Of a stretch of 64,000 bases of DNA, positions 23,329-34,967 are shown piece by piece. The notes beneath the pieces are model-generated. The model was not told where the DNA came from. It did not search any database and saw only the letters and a list, made by a program, of their open reading frames with translations. The DNA lies in contig JAKFAO010000001.1 in the NCBI GenBank assembly GCA_021527695.1, positions 248,001 to 312,000 on the forward strand, given 5' to 3'. The position numbers were made by a program, and so were the translations under genes. Positions within the stretch are counted from its first letter, which is position 1, and the number at the start of each line of letters is the position of its first letter. The stretch is from Naematelia aurantialba (taxonomy: Eukaryota; Basidiomycota; Tremellomycetes; Tremellales; Naemateliaceae).

Positions 23329-24765
23329 ATGGCATCTGTAACGAACCAAGCATGGCAGTATACGACCCGGGGACGTCTGTCCACCACGATTCAGCTGCTC
23401 GATCGCCCATACCCTTCATACGGTGATGAGGACATTGTGGTGGAGGTACGAGCAGCTGCACTTAATCCAGTCGAGGAGCAAATGTACACTAGAAACGCTG
23501 GCTGATGCTGATGCTCCCACAGTGCCCAGTCATCTGATATCCTGCTCCGGTTCCTTGGCGCTCCAACGATGGGGACACCCATGATCCCCTCTTCAGACTT
23601 TTCCGGCATCGTCCATGCTGCGGGAGCCACGTCCACCTGGAAAGTCGGCAATGAAGTGTGTGGACTCAAGTTTGACTTTACCGGTGAGCTTTCCGCAACC
23701 AACTCAGACGGCCATTATCATGGATGTCCCCGTTAGGTCAAGGGACGCTGCAGCGATACCTGCGTGTCCCTGCTTCGGCTCCGATCATCCGCAAGCCATC
23801 TTCGCTCTCGTTCGCAGAGGCCGCTGCGGTTCCACTCGTCTACATGACGGCATACACCGCATTGGTCAGCTACGGGAGGCTGCCATTTGATGCTCCCGCG
23901 GACGAGCTGGACAAGCGCAGTGTGCTGGTCTTAGGCGGATCTAGCGGGACCGGCAGCACGGCAGTCATGATGGCAAAGAAGATGGGCTGCAACGTCGTCG
24001 CCAGCTGCAGCGGCAAGAACGCCGACTTTGTCAAAGGTTTTGGTGCAGACGAGGTACGCTCCTGGTATGGTTCCAGAGGCTGATGTCTAGATGATCGATT
24101 ATCGTACCGACCATGTCGCGGACAAGGCGCTCAACAGCCACCATGCCCCGTATGCAGTGGTGCTAGACTGTGTCGGCGGTACAGACCTCATCCCGCATCT
24201 TGACAACCTCATCCTTCATGATCCTCAAGCACCAGAACTCGGCATCTACATCACCCTCGTCGGCGACAGTATGTGTGCGGTCCCTACCATCCACTCGGAT
24301 CGCTGATTCTTTACTCGCAGAGACCGGGCGGGACTCGATGGGCGGGACAGTGACCAATGTCAGTAGCTCTCATAGAGTGGTCGACTTGATCTGGACAGTC
24401 ATGTGTCGCAGCGGCTGAGCTGAGCCGAGTGTCTAGTTTTACTACCCGTTCCAAGCGCTGCGACAGATCCGCGGTACGCTCACACACTACCTGCCGTCCT
24501 GGATACCCCTCAAATCCTGGATCGCCGGCACGCGGTACGCTTGTATCATGCTCGAGCAAGACAAGAGCTTCCTCGAGACTGTACCGGCGTTCCTAAACGG
24601 CGGAGGAAAGATCATCATTGACTCGACGTATCCATTCGTTGTGAGTCGGACCGTGAAAGCATAATTTTACATGACTGATGTTGGGATGCACAGGACGCCA
24701 AGAAGGCTTTCGAGAAACTCGAGAGCTCTCGAGCGGTGGGCAAGGTGGTTGTGGAGATGGCCTGA
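23329..24765 (+). CDS. Zinc-free MDR-family alcohol dehydrogenase/quinone reductase
   Basis: An NADPH-dependent medium-chain reductase of the quinone oxidoreductase/RTN4IP1-like branch. The GroES-like half reads VVEVRAAALNPVEEQ, IPSSDFSGIVHAAG and KVGNEVCGLKF. The Rossmann half has RSVLVLGGSSGTGSTAVMMA (cofactor loop GGSSGTGS), then GCNVVASCSGKNADFVKGFG and AVVLDCVGGTDLI. It ends KKAFEKLESSRAVGKVVVEM. No zinc-binding Cys cluster is present. At least seven introns restore frame, for example DE/MIDYRTD, VGD/KTGRDS and VTN/FYYPFQ. Substrate unknown. Confidence 0.82.
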
Positions 24766-25125
24766 GGGAGTTGTACCATACTGATGTTGTCACCAAACAT
24801 TCATTATGCTACGGGAGCACTCCTTGAATACCCGGGTGGCAAAGGTGGGCTCGATTAAAGACACGGCGTCCGAGGCCCCGGTATTGCACCGAGACAATAG
24901 TCCGTCGTTCACCACACCATAATATCAACACATTGTGCTCCTTTCAGAGAGTCTTGCACCCCCTCTTCTCGCCGACTCTGCGGCCAGCTGTAGAGGCCCA
25001 GTACTCCCTCTACCGTATGGCGCGGTAATTGTTTGATCGGTCTTAACCCACGTACAGCGATTATCAGCCATTTGACCACTCGTGCGCCATCGTGCGTTTT
25101 GGACGCCGGTCCAAGGAAGTCCATC
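24766..25125. other. Intergenic region
   Basis: 360 bp between two plus-strand genes; no gene seen. It holds the MDR 3' flank and the promoter of the downstream regulator. Confidence 0.4.
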
Positions 25126-28100
25126 ATGAACGACTTTTCCTTTGCCAACATGCCTTCGATATCGCCCATCTCCGCAGGCGAATCGTCGCGATCGGCCAGC
25201 AAGACTTCACCAATGCAAGGCTCATCCATGCTGACCTATATGAACGGGAACGGATCATCGTCAATTGCCAATAAGCGGTCTGCGGAAGACACCATCCACG
25301 ACATGGAAGTCAAGGAGGAGGATGGAAAGCCCAAAAAGCAAAAATTTACCCGCTCCCGAACCGCATGCTTACAAGTACGTCCATGAGTCCACCTTGAAGT
25401 GGTCGGCATGTTGTGGTTTCCATATCTGACGAGAGACAGTGTCGATCGCGCAAGTCAAAGTGTGGAGCACTCCCACCTCGTCCTTGTCCTAATTGTATCG
25501 AGGCTGGTCTACCATGCCAATGGCCGGCAGAGGACGGAAGATCTTCCCGAGCAAGGCTGCAACGACAACGGACGAGTAACTCGGGACCTTTGGGCGAAGG
25601 AGATCCTCCAGGGCCCCAAGGAGAAGCTGGCCTGCCAACTGGCACGCCCACCGACCCGGACTGGTTGGATCGTCTGCTGAATGGGGGCCTACCAACCCCA
25701 GCGTCAGGTATGTCCGCTGCCGTGGTACATCTTTCGCCTTGAAGCTGATGTTTGCCTGGCAGTACCGCCGCCCAGTTCTACGAATGGCACGTTTGTCCCA
25801 TCGGTGCAGTCGCAGACGTATGCTCCGCCAACAGGCGCGCCTCCGTTCCCCACTCTTGCTCCGACGACCATGAATGCCATGTTACCAGGTCCATCTGCAG
25901 AAACCTTTTTTCAACCGCAAGTCCCACGCGCCGACTCGTACTCCCTACAACCTCAATCCTATTCCCCATCTCCGTTCCCTGCTTCTGTAGATCCCGCACA
26001 GTTCATCTGGGCAGTCAGCTCGAGGCTACCTACGGTCGAAGAAGGCAGCCCAAATGACGAGCGGTCGTCCCTTTCAGGCCCTTCACCTACCGTCGCGGAT
26101 CCAAGTGCACCGCGGCCACCACGCAAACCACGAGAAAGGAACGCGTCCGACGGCAAGATTGTCAAAGTCACATGGTGGAGACCGCATGGCCAGACAGCGA
26201 TCACTCCAGGTAAGCAAAGCCTTATATCTTCTACTTGTGCGGGTCTCGAACTCTCGGGCTGAAACATGACTGCGCCAGGACTGAAACGGATAACACTCAA
26301 AGTTCGCGTCGACAATCCGCATGATACATGGCGCAACGCATCTCCTCGTCCGGCGGTCTCTGCTCCAGGCGAGCCAGTACAAGAGGTCTTCGCTCCGGAC
26401 GGTATGCCAAGTCCAGCGATCATGAGACATCTCCTCGATGTTTTTATGATTCATTTCGCCTGCCAGTTCCCTTTCATAGAGAAGAAAACCCTGGAACCCA
26501 AGATCGAGACACGCACCGGATCAGTATTCCTCTTCACCAGCATTGCAGCCATCGCAGCAAGGTGGGTATTGCACGTTCCATATAATTCATGGCTTATATC
26601 TGCTCAGGTTCTCGACACACTCTGCAATTGCATTGCCCGGCCTCGAACCGCACGCGTACGGTAATGTGTTCCACAACAGAGCTAAGGCATTGCTCGGGGC
26701 AATGTTGGCTGTACCATCAAGAGAAACCGTCCAGGCGTTCATCCTGCTCGCTCACACCGGGTTTGCGAATGGTGAGCTATGCCGCGGGTGCTGTTGCGGA
26801 CAAGGCAAAATCTGACCTTGGTACAGATTCCGAATCGGAAGTCTGGATGATGACGGGACTGGCAGTACGAATGGCATTGGATCTCGGATTGCATATTGTT
26901 GGCCGACTTTGTGCTCATGTATCGGGCGCCGGTGCTAACGTGCTGCTCAGAACCCTCCTGCTGACGCCAACATTACCGAGGAAGATCGGCGGCTGAACCG
27001 CTTGGTGTTCTGGTCGGTTCTGAACATGGACTATGCCCTGGCGTTTGGTGTCGGCCGATCAACTACCTTCCGTGTCGAGGATGTAACCCAACTGCTTCCG
27101 ACAGAGGACGACATCCACCCTGCGGGCTCGCCTTCTACGGCTGCTCCCGACCAGCCGCGATCGCCTTTCCCGTATGCTGCGAAGCAGATGATCTCGTATG
27201 GGCCATTGATCAACATGCTCAATCGGCCTGTTACCGAAAACGACAGGAAGGAGCAGTATATCCAAGAGGCCATGCAGGAGGCGAGGGCAGAGGCAATCAA
27301 GGAGTACAGTCAGCTGCCGCACGATATGCAATGGAATGTGGGCAAGTGAGTATTACCTAACAATTCTGGGTGACCAAAGGAGCTGATACCGCCAAGCTTG
27401 CAGAAGCATTCTCGCGCAAACCAAGGCCCAATCTTCCTACATATCCATCTGTGGATGCACACCATTCTGGCAAGTTGAAATCTCTGATCTCGAGGCTACT
27501 GGCAAGTTGCTAACGCGCCGCAGGCGTCTGGCTATCTGACGGGGACCAACCTCCTGCGACGATCGAGCACAAAAGGGCATTTGACCGCTGGTGCGGGCGC
27601 AAAGAGTGGGGCAGCGACACCAAATTCCGCCACTGCGAACAGTCTCTGGCGCAATTCTGCACGAACGATTGGCGATATCCTCGTGTTGAGCGACATCATC
27701 AATCCCCACAGTTACTTTGCACTGCCGTTTGTCAATCAAGCGTTCTTTGTGGCGGGATGCTGCTATGTCAAGGGTAAGTCTGCCGCGGCGGTGAAGGGTA
27801 GACTCTAATGGCTTTCGCTCTGCAGAGATCGAGCAGACCAGGACTGTGCCATCGACACCTGTAGGGTCGCCTCGTCGCGTGCCTGCTTCGTTGCAGATGA
27901 CTCAAGTCTCACCTCGGGACACCACTCGCGCCTCTCTTCCTGCCGAATCGTCATCCGCACATCCTGACCGTGCGTCCGCGGAGCCCAGTTCACCACCAAG
28001 ATCGTCTGGAACGGGGACTAGCGGGTTCGGCGACGGCAAGCAGGTGGACCTCTCGCGGGCTCTGTTGACCTCGGTGGCGACGACCAACATCTCCACACTG

Positions 28101-28841
28101 CAGTCTGGCCTGGCCAAGCAGAATACGTATTGGTCAGGAATCGCATGGATCACCTCGGCGTTGAGTCAGCGCGTCGAGGGGTTCCAGGAGGTAGATATGC
28201 GGATGGTCACGGAGAAATTGGCGAGCTTTGTCAGTCTCCCCGATGCGGGACTGGTAGGCCGTCAAGCGGCAGAAGGGGAGGACGTCGGTGCAGGTGCAGG
28301 TGCGGGTGCAGGTGCGGGTGCGGGTGCGGGTGCAGGTGCCGAGGGCAGAGGGGCGGGTCTGCCAGCGGGATTTGGGGACGGTCTGTTCATGTCGACGGGG
28401 ATGACGCCGGGCATGTTCGGGAGTGGATTGACGCCACTGCCTGACAACGCACAATTCGATTATAGTGAGTGTCAAGTCCCAAGTGTTGGAGTCTCGGCTG
28501 GTGGCGTTGAGCCTATTGAGACTCGGCGGCATCGAGTCTGGGGTTCGAGTCGGCGGCAAGGAGTCCGGTTGAGACTCGGAAGCGTCGAGTATCCGGTTTA
28601 CGCTGAGACTCGGAAGCGTCGAGTGCCGGGTTAAGGCTTGAAAGCATCGAGTGTCCTGTCTCGAGTTGGCAGCATCTTGTCGGGGTGTCTCGGGTGGAGA
28701 CGTGCTGAGCTGACGAGCGGATCAGATGACCCGGATTTCTTGTCGTTGCCATTCGATATCGGTACGGTCGACTCGGGGACGAACGTGACAGAGCAGGACG
28801 TGCCGCTGCCACAATCGTTTCAGTCCGAGTGGTTCAAGTAG
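25126..28841 (+). CDS. Zn2Cys6 transcription factor with fungal_trans domain
   Basis: A nuclear regulator. The zinc cluster forms only after an intron: TACLQ/CRSRKSKC, then GALPPRPCPNCIEAGLPC, spacing C-x2-C-x6-C-x7-C-x2-C-x6-C. A Pro/Ser-rich linker precedes the fungal-specific TF domain: IMRHLLDVFMIHFACQFPFI, then AKALLGAMLAVPSRETVQAF, SEVWMMTGLAVRMALDLGLH and RRLNRLVFWSVLNMDYALAF with the usual RxxRRxWW-like region diverged. A later Gly-Ala repeat (28289-28345, GAGAGAGA) comes from a coding GGTGCA/GGTGCG microsatellite. The last intron (28465-28724) is a minisatellite. The final codons FK-stop (28839-28841) begin a second minisatellite. Around ten introns in all; target pathway unknown. 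Confidence 0.85.
28465..28724. repeat. Minisatellite filling the last intron
   Basis: Five to six diverged units of 35-45 nt with the core GAGACTCGGAAGCGTCGAGT make up most of the intron between ...NAQFDY and SDDPDFLSLP. The copies at 28570-28625 are nearly identical. Confidence 0.8.
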
Positions 28842-29040
28842 GGCGACGAGGCGTGATTTGGCGGCGAGTTGTTCAAGTCCGGCGAGGACCTTCTTCATTA
28901 GGCGGCGAGTGTTTCAAGTCGGAGCGAGGACCTTCTTCATTAGGCGGCGAGTTGTTCAAGTCGGAGCGAGGACCTTCTTTATTAGGCGGCGAGTTGTTAG
29001 TCAGGCGGCGAGTTGTTAGTCGGGCGCGAGCAGTTTTTCA
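28833..29040. repeat. Minisatellite starting at the stop codon
   Basis: Four or more units of about 45 nt with elements TTCAAGTCGGAGCGAGGACC and TTCATTAGGCGGCGAGTT. The first partial unit is the coding TTC AAG TAG of the regulator, so the array abuts and includes the end of the CDS. Confidence 0.8.
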
Positions 29041-30060
29041 AATCGGGGGCGAGGAGGATCTTCACTACGGCTACTGGGAGGTAAGCTGCGAGTCACGGGG
29101 AAGGGTGAGCGGATACGGTGAAGGCGGCACGGCAGATCATCTATATAGGGTGTTGGACAGTCAGCCCATAGTGTGTGTTTGTACCATATAGTCAGTCCAT
29201 CTGCATACATCTGTTGTGAGGTACATCCGCGGTTTCCTGCAATATTATTGTAGGTGCTATACCGCTTGAACCTTGGATTCCAAGTAAGGAGGGATACGAG
29301 GGGCTCAGAGGGAGTCCCGGCGTTCATTTCGGAGATAAGATGTGTCTTTAACACCGAAGCTCTTCTTGCTGTTGGTTTGGTACAGGGAGCGCCACTTGAT
29401 GAAGGCTCAAGTAAAATCCGAAATGCCGGCTGCTTTCGAGGTTTCGCTGTGCCAGGCAATTTGGCAGGCAGCAAAGCCAAAGCGGTTTCGTTTATCCTTC
29501 AACAGACATCGACGAAAATGGCTTCTGCTAAAGGTGAGCTTGGCCTCCTCGGCGGTATACTGCAGCGTGACTGGTGGGGCGGCGTGGATATCAAGAGGAC
29601 AATGGAGAGCGAGTCGCGGTGGATGAGCACGCGGACACGGATGGTCATGTTGGATGGCTTGTGGAGAAGGGTTGCTATAGTGCAGAGGGCTGCTGTGGTG
29701 GAGAGGGCTGCTATAGTGAGGTTGAACTAGGAGGGGAGGGGCACTGTAGTAGTGGAAGAGCAGCACGGACTGGTTGGCGGGAGTATGGAGTGGGACAAGG
29801 CGGCTCTTGTGGACGACGATCTGCGAACGACAATCGGTAGAGACGCCTTCCTTCGTCGACCGCGACCAGTATCCCCTGGATCGTTCGCCATCACATGGCA
29901 TCCTCAGCCTGCGACCACAACCGCAACCGCAACCGCAACCGCACGAGTCGCGGTCACGCCAGCCCGTCATGCCAATTCAATGCCGTCCAGTCATGCTGCC
30001 TCCTGCGAGATATATAGACAGATGTCGAGACGTATAGAGACTCAACGCTGACACCCTCAG
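29041..30060. other. Intergenic region with simple repeats
   Basis: No supported gene. A weak repeat GAGGGCTGCTATAGTG lies at 29665-29720 and an ACCGCA hexamer run at 29917-29942. Long minus-strand frames reflect this repetition. The first coding exon of the ribosomal protein gene that follows must lie in the distal part. Confidence 0.45.
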
Positions 30061-30921
30061 GCCTCGCTACCGACCGACGCAAGTCGCGCAAGGCGCACTT
30101 TGCCGCCCCATCAGGCACCAAGAGGAAGATCATGTCGTCTCCTCTGAGCAAAGACTTGCGAGGCAAGCACTCTGTGCGTATTCTCCCCATGGATCTGCAG
30201 ACTGCGCTGACTTGTGCTTTCTCTAACGTATCTACGTCCTGCCTCTGCCCGTCTATCGTCGCCACGCTCCTCGTCATCCCTCTCACGGTTTCGTCACACC
30301 TGCACGCTGCGTTCGGTCATGTCTGCCACCCTCGCCTGCCACCGCCCTGCCTGCTGCTCTGTCTCTACTCAACTTGCACTGCCCGCGAACGACCACAGAC
30401 CCGCTCCATCCCTATCAGGAAGGACGATGAGGTTCTGATTGTGCGCGGAAAGTACAAGGGACGTGAGGGAAAGGTCATCCAGGTGAGTGGACCGTCTCGT
30501 TCACCCCAGCGTGCACAGTCATTACATACTTGGTCATATCTCGTTGCCCTTGGTCATACCTCGTACCCTTGGTCATTGGTCATACCTCGTACCCTTGGTC
30601 ATACCTCGTTGCCTGTCTGTCGGACGAGCCGCTAACCCGTCCCAGGTCTACCGTAAGAAGTGGGTCATTCACGTCGAGCGAGTCACCGTCGAGAAGTCCA
30701 ACGCCGCCACTGTCCCCGTCGGCATCCACCCCTCCAACGTCGTCATCACCAGCCTGAAGGTATGTTACTTGTCCGATACCCCCCGTTCCGAGTCCAGAAC
30801 CCGTTGACTGACCCATTCCCAGCTCGACAAAGACCGCCGGGCCATCCTCGACCGAAAGGGCAAGTCATCGGAGAAGCAGGCGGGGAAGACCGAGTCGGGA
30901 GACGTCGAGATGGTCGAATAG
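30061..30921 (+). CDS. RPL26: 60S ribosomal protein L26 (uL24), 5' exon unresolved
   Basis: A cytosolic large-subunit protein with a KOW motif. Exons read [18 protein letters not shown] / [19 protein letters not shown], then [20 protein letters not shown] / GREGKVIQ (KOW), [19 protein letters not shown]...[14 protein letters not shown], and [19 protein letters not shown] ending at TAG 30919-30921. Introns: about 30178-30398, 30482-30646 (carrying a minisatellite) and 30761-30822. The exon starting at 30061 enters in phase 1, so a short upstream exon with the ATG exists; I could not place it confidently. This resembles ribosomal protein genes with tiny first exons. Confidence 0.9.
30530..30612. 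repeat. Minisatellite in RPL26 intron
   Basis: About four units of TTGGTCATACCTCGTACCC (about 19 nt, one with a shorter TTGGTCA) lie inside the second readable intron. Confidence 0.85.
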
Positions 30922-31469
30922 GCGACCGAGTGGGACTGCGGTTCTAGGCTCTGTACAGGTTGGAGTGTGACATGCACTCGGCTTTACGATATTGGCAGTG
31001 TCTCTGGTTGTCATTGCGTCCCGCTGCACAGATTTTTCACTACGAGAACGAAGTGACCCATAAAGTACATCACTGTACAACAAGGGGGGAAAAGCCACGC
31101 GCCTGGACGGTGCCTGACCGTCTCGCCCATCCAAAGGGTCGAACCCCCGTTTCTGCGCCAATGTCAACTCGTCGCTGTCTTCTCTCTAAGCATTTCGATT
31201 TCAGCCATGGCCTCGCAGCTGTCATCCTCATCTTCATAGACAGAAACACTGCATCGCTCGACGGCGACAGCGAGTCACATAGTGGGGAGGAGGCTTGGGC
31301 TCTTGAAAGAGGGGGCACTCGGCACCGCACACATCCACGTCTTTCCCCTGCACTCCTTACGAGTACTCGTAGCTCGCCAAGCCACGCCATTCGTCCCAAG
31401 GGACCCTTTGTATCTTGATCCTGGTTCAGGTCTTGGTCTCTGACGACTTGCATACACATCAGCCCCATC

Positions 31470-34400
31470 ATGTCAGACAACAACACCAACGCGCGAGTCT
31501 CTCCTGGCGGGAGCCGGTCGTCCATGGGCCAGGGGCCGTCGCCGCAGAATGGCGCAGGAGCTGGGCCCGGAGCTGGAGCTGGGGTGGACGGCGACATGGC
31601 GGCCTGGGAGTCGTCCCCAATGTACCTCGCTCTATCGGCCCGGATGCGACAGACGGAATCGACGCTGGCCTCGTTATCAGCTCAGGTCGCTCAGCTGAGC
31701 AGTCTCGTCCGCTCGGCCCTCCCGAACGCTTCCCTCGCTTCGCGCCCCCCTGCAGCTGGCCTGGCCGGCGCTGGCATTGGCACGTTCTCGCCCTTCGACA
31801 CGCCAGACCCATCTCCATTCGTCCCTCCCCCGCCTCCCGTTTCCAAGCCGGCCCTCTCCGTCGCCGAAGACAGTGCGATCGCGCTGCTCACCAAGCAGGT
31901 GTCGGCGCTGTCGACGAGCGTGACCCAGCTGCAGAAGATGCAGTCCCAGTCGCACATCACCCGCCAGAACTCGAACCCTTCCGCCCCATCACAGTTGCAA
32001 CCGCACACACAGCAGCAGCAGCAGCAGCCGCCACCGCAGCAGCCGCAGCTCACCTCGGGGCCTCCTTTGGGCACGCCGGGCCTCGGGTCTGGATCTGGAC
32101 CGGGGATGCCACCAGCCGGGCTCGGTCCAGGACCCAGCGGCATGATGAGCATGAACCTCAACCAGCCGCATCCCCGCGACTTTGGCCATGGCCGACCTAA
32201 TATCGCGCGCTCCATATCGACCTCGGTCATGGGCGCCGGGGGAGGGATGGGCGATGGCGACAAGTGGGCCACCGGACCACCAGGGAGGATGGGACGCGAC
32301 TGGCCCAGTCCGGGACCTGGCGGCCTGCTCAGCCCGTCCACCAGTGGCGGCGGAATAGCCGGGGCAGCGGGCGCTGCCCTCCCAGGAGCGGGCATCGTCG
32401 TCACAAAGTGGGAGCACTTGAATCTCAAAGTCGACCTCCTGCGGTCCATCGCAAAGTACGGGTGAGTACGGTCTGCCAACCTTGGCGAATGCCACGCAAT
32501 GCCTTTGTGTTGGCGAGGAGCGGCTTGGGTCTGACTGTTCTCGATAGGATTGGACCGCCCAACAAGATCCAGACCCGGGTGCTGCCATTCATGCTCAAAG
32601 GGTCCGACATTATCGCCCAAGCACCTCCGACACAGGAACGCATCATATCTTAGTGAGCTAGGTCCCAGACCTCGCCAGTCCCGACGGCGCCGGGCTTGCT
32701 GACACTCGCAGTGTGATACCTGCTCTGCAGCTGTGTCTGTCGCAGCCGCCGCCGACGGGACCATACAGGGGTCCGGCCGTCATCATCATCACGACCACCG
32801 TCGACCAGGCTACACAGTGTCATAAGCGTCAGTACCGCCTAGCTTGCTCTTGAGCCGCACCGTACACTGTACACTGTACACCGGACACTGCGGGGCTGAC
32901 AAGTGCAGTGGTGCGCAATATAGGTGGCCCGCTTGGGATCCGCTCGGCCCTGGCGGCGGGAGCGGCGGGATCCGCGGGGATCCAGAGTGAGATTCAGGCG
33001 ATGCAGAGAGACGCGGTACATTTGCTCGTTGGTACGCCGGCAAAGATCAATGAGGTGATGGCGAGAGGAGGGCTTGGCGGCTCAGAGTGTCGATTGCTCA
33101 TTGTACGTCCTCTTCCATGGCCTACACTCTCCAAGGCTGCACTCTTTCAAGACCTGCACTGCTGGGCCTGCACTCCTTCGTCGCCTGCACTTGCCCATGG
33201 TGCACCTGCCCATGGTGCACCTCCCAAGGCTTGCAGTCCTTCATGACTCGCACTCCTTCATAACCTGCATTCCTTCATGACCCCGCTCGTTTCCATAGTG
33301 TGCACTCCTGCGAAACCTGTACTGGTTTACTCGTCGTACTTCCGCCTGGTGTGCATTCTTCTATCACAGCTTGAGAACACGGCTTGAACAAACCGCATGA
33401 GCTGACTAGAACACAGCTCGACGAGGTCGATCAGCTTATTGTGGGTCTCGAGCCCCAAGTCCAGACTCAGAAAATACTAACAGCGCTAGGCTCGGAATCT
33501 ATATGATCATGTGCTATCTATTGCAAAACTTCTGCCATCACCTCGCCGGGGTGGGAATGGCTCACTAACTCCCGGTGGACCCATGACGCCTTTCTCTCCC
33601 GGCGCCGGCCTCGGTGGCGTCACGAGTCCTTACGATGCCGGCCAGCATTCGCCGTTTAATCCCGCCAGCAAAACACCCTTCCCGAATCATTCGCATACTT
33701 CAAACGGCGGATCGAGATTTGGCGCTCCGGGCACGCCAGTGAATGGTGCCGGGCCGACTATAGGCGGTGGCATCGACAGGCAGACTTGCTTCTTGTCAGT
33801 TTACTCCACCGCGTGCATGGTCCCAGCGCAATGACTGACGTTGAGATCTCGATAGCTCCAACACCATTCCTACCGACGTCATCAATTTCTCACAGTCGCT
33901 GCAAGTGCGCGACCCGGTCCGGGTTCTGGTCCGACGAGAGGGCGGCAGCAATTCGCAGGAATCCGTGTCGTCTGTGACGCCAGGCATCAATCTCAAGCAC
34001 ACGTACGTTTACCTGTCGATCACGGGGTCGGCACGGACAGATGCCGTCACGACGCCCAGCGAGTCGGGTCCGGGGACAATCGGGAGCGGCAGACCTGGGC
34101 AGCAACAGAATGGCCAGGATGAGGAGGCTGCCAGGGCGAGAGAGTACAAGCTCGACACGCTCGTCAAGATGCTGGACGACTACCCGCTGTGGCAGGCGAT
34201 CATTCACGTCAGCACCTATGCGATGCTAGACGCCGTCGTCGTAAGTCGTTTCTCCCGGCCTTTGTCTCCTAGCTGGCCTTTGTCTCCTAGTCCACTGCGC
34301 TCTTACATTTGAACACTTGGCTAGTGTCAACTCGTGACATCATCTGACGCCGGAGCAGTACCGGCTCAAGTCACGGAACTGGGAGACACTGTTTCTCAGC

Positions 34401-34967
34401 TCTGAGATGGCTCCATCGCAGAAAAAGGCAGTCCTCCAACAATGGCGCCTATCAGTCGCGGGCAGCGGTCCGCGTTTCCTCGTAGTCTTTGACGTGGTTG
34501 TTAAGCCACCCGAAGTACCGTGGGCACCACTGGTCATCAACTTTGACCTGCCGAGGTCGGTCGAGGGATACGCGCACCGCGCGGCCGCGGCTGTGCCGCC
34601 TACCAATGGGCGCCAGGGCGGGGCCGGGGCCGGACAGGTCAATGGTGTGATTGTCAGCTTTGTGCAGGCTGCCGGGGGGGATATCGAGATGCTCCGCAGT
34701 ACGGAGTGTGTCTATCGATTCAAGGTGAGTCGGCGGTGCTTGTCTTGTCCCCTGCGCGTCTCCATCTACCCTTCTTCATCTGCTTGCCCCTCTCAAGTCT
34801 GCTTGTCGTTTCACGTCCATCTGCGCTCACTTCCCCGGCTATTCTTTGCTGCGCTGGGGTTGTGAGGGAGACGGGATGGACAGACGGGTCGGATCGGTGC
34901 AGCATTGGCTGACCCAATCCAGTCGGCCGAGATTCCGCAAGTGTTCCACGATCTTTTCCAGCATTGA
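31470..34967 (+). CDS. Degenerate eIF4A-like DEAD-box protein (pseudo-helicase)
   Basis: An eIF4A/FAL1-type two-RecA fold behind a 300-residue N-terminal extension. The extension is Gly/Pro-rich with a heptad-like stretch MRQTESTLASLSAQVAQLSS and a polyQ run. The Q motif survives (GPPNKIQTRVLPFMLKGSD), but the other motifs do not: Walker A is AQAPPTQERI where the family has AQSGTGKT; motif II is LDEVD; motif III is SNT; motif Ib is TPAK; motif V is FDVVVKPPEV in place of TDxxARGxD; motif VI is HRAAA in place of HRIGRxGR. The flanks stay eIF4A-like (VRDPVRVLVRRE, YKLDTLVKMLDDYPLWQAII, PLVINFDLPRSVEGYAHR, SAEIPQVFHDLF). A Ser/Gly/Pro insert of about 70 residues precedes SNT. Around nine introns are spliced cleanly, one (33442-33489) with a perfect TACTAAC branch point, so this is a maintained gene, not a decayed one. 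Confidence 0.85.
33105..33390. repeat. Minisatellite-like intron of the pseudo-helicase gene
   Basis: Diverged 18-24 nt units with the cores CTGCACTCCTTC and ATGGTGCACCT fill the intron between ECRLLI and LDEVDQLI. CCATGGTGCACCTGCCCATG is locally duplicated. Confidence 0.7.

Noticed and set aside
29407..29970. 187-codon minus-strand open frame with Cys-Gly and HYS repeats
   Set aside because: Produced by the local simple repeats (GAGGGCTGCTATAGTG and ACCGCA); no splice or domain support.
30178..30398. Intronic C/D snoRNA in RPL26
   Set aside because: The longest RPL26 intron was scanned for a TGATGA C box and CTGA D box pair; no convincing combination was found.
31691..32764. 357-codon minus-strand open frame
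   Set aside because: It lies opposite the first exon of the pseudo-helicase gene; composition mirrors the GC-rich plus-strand coding sequence and no domain appears.
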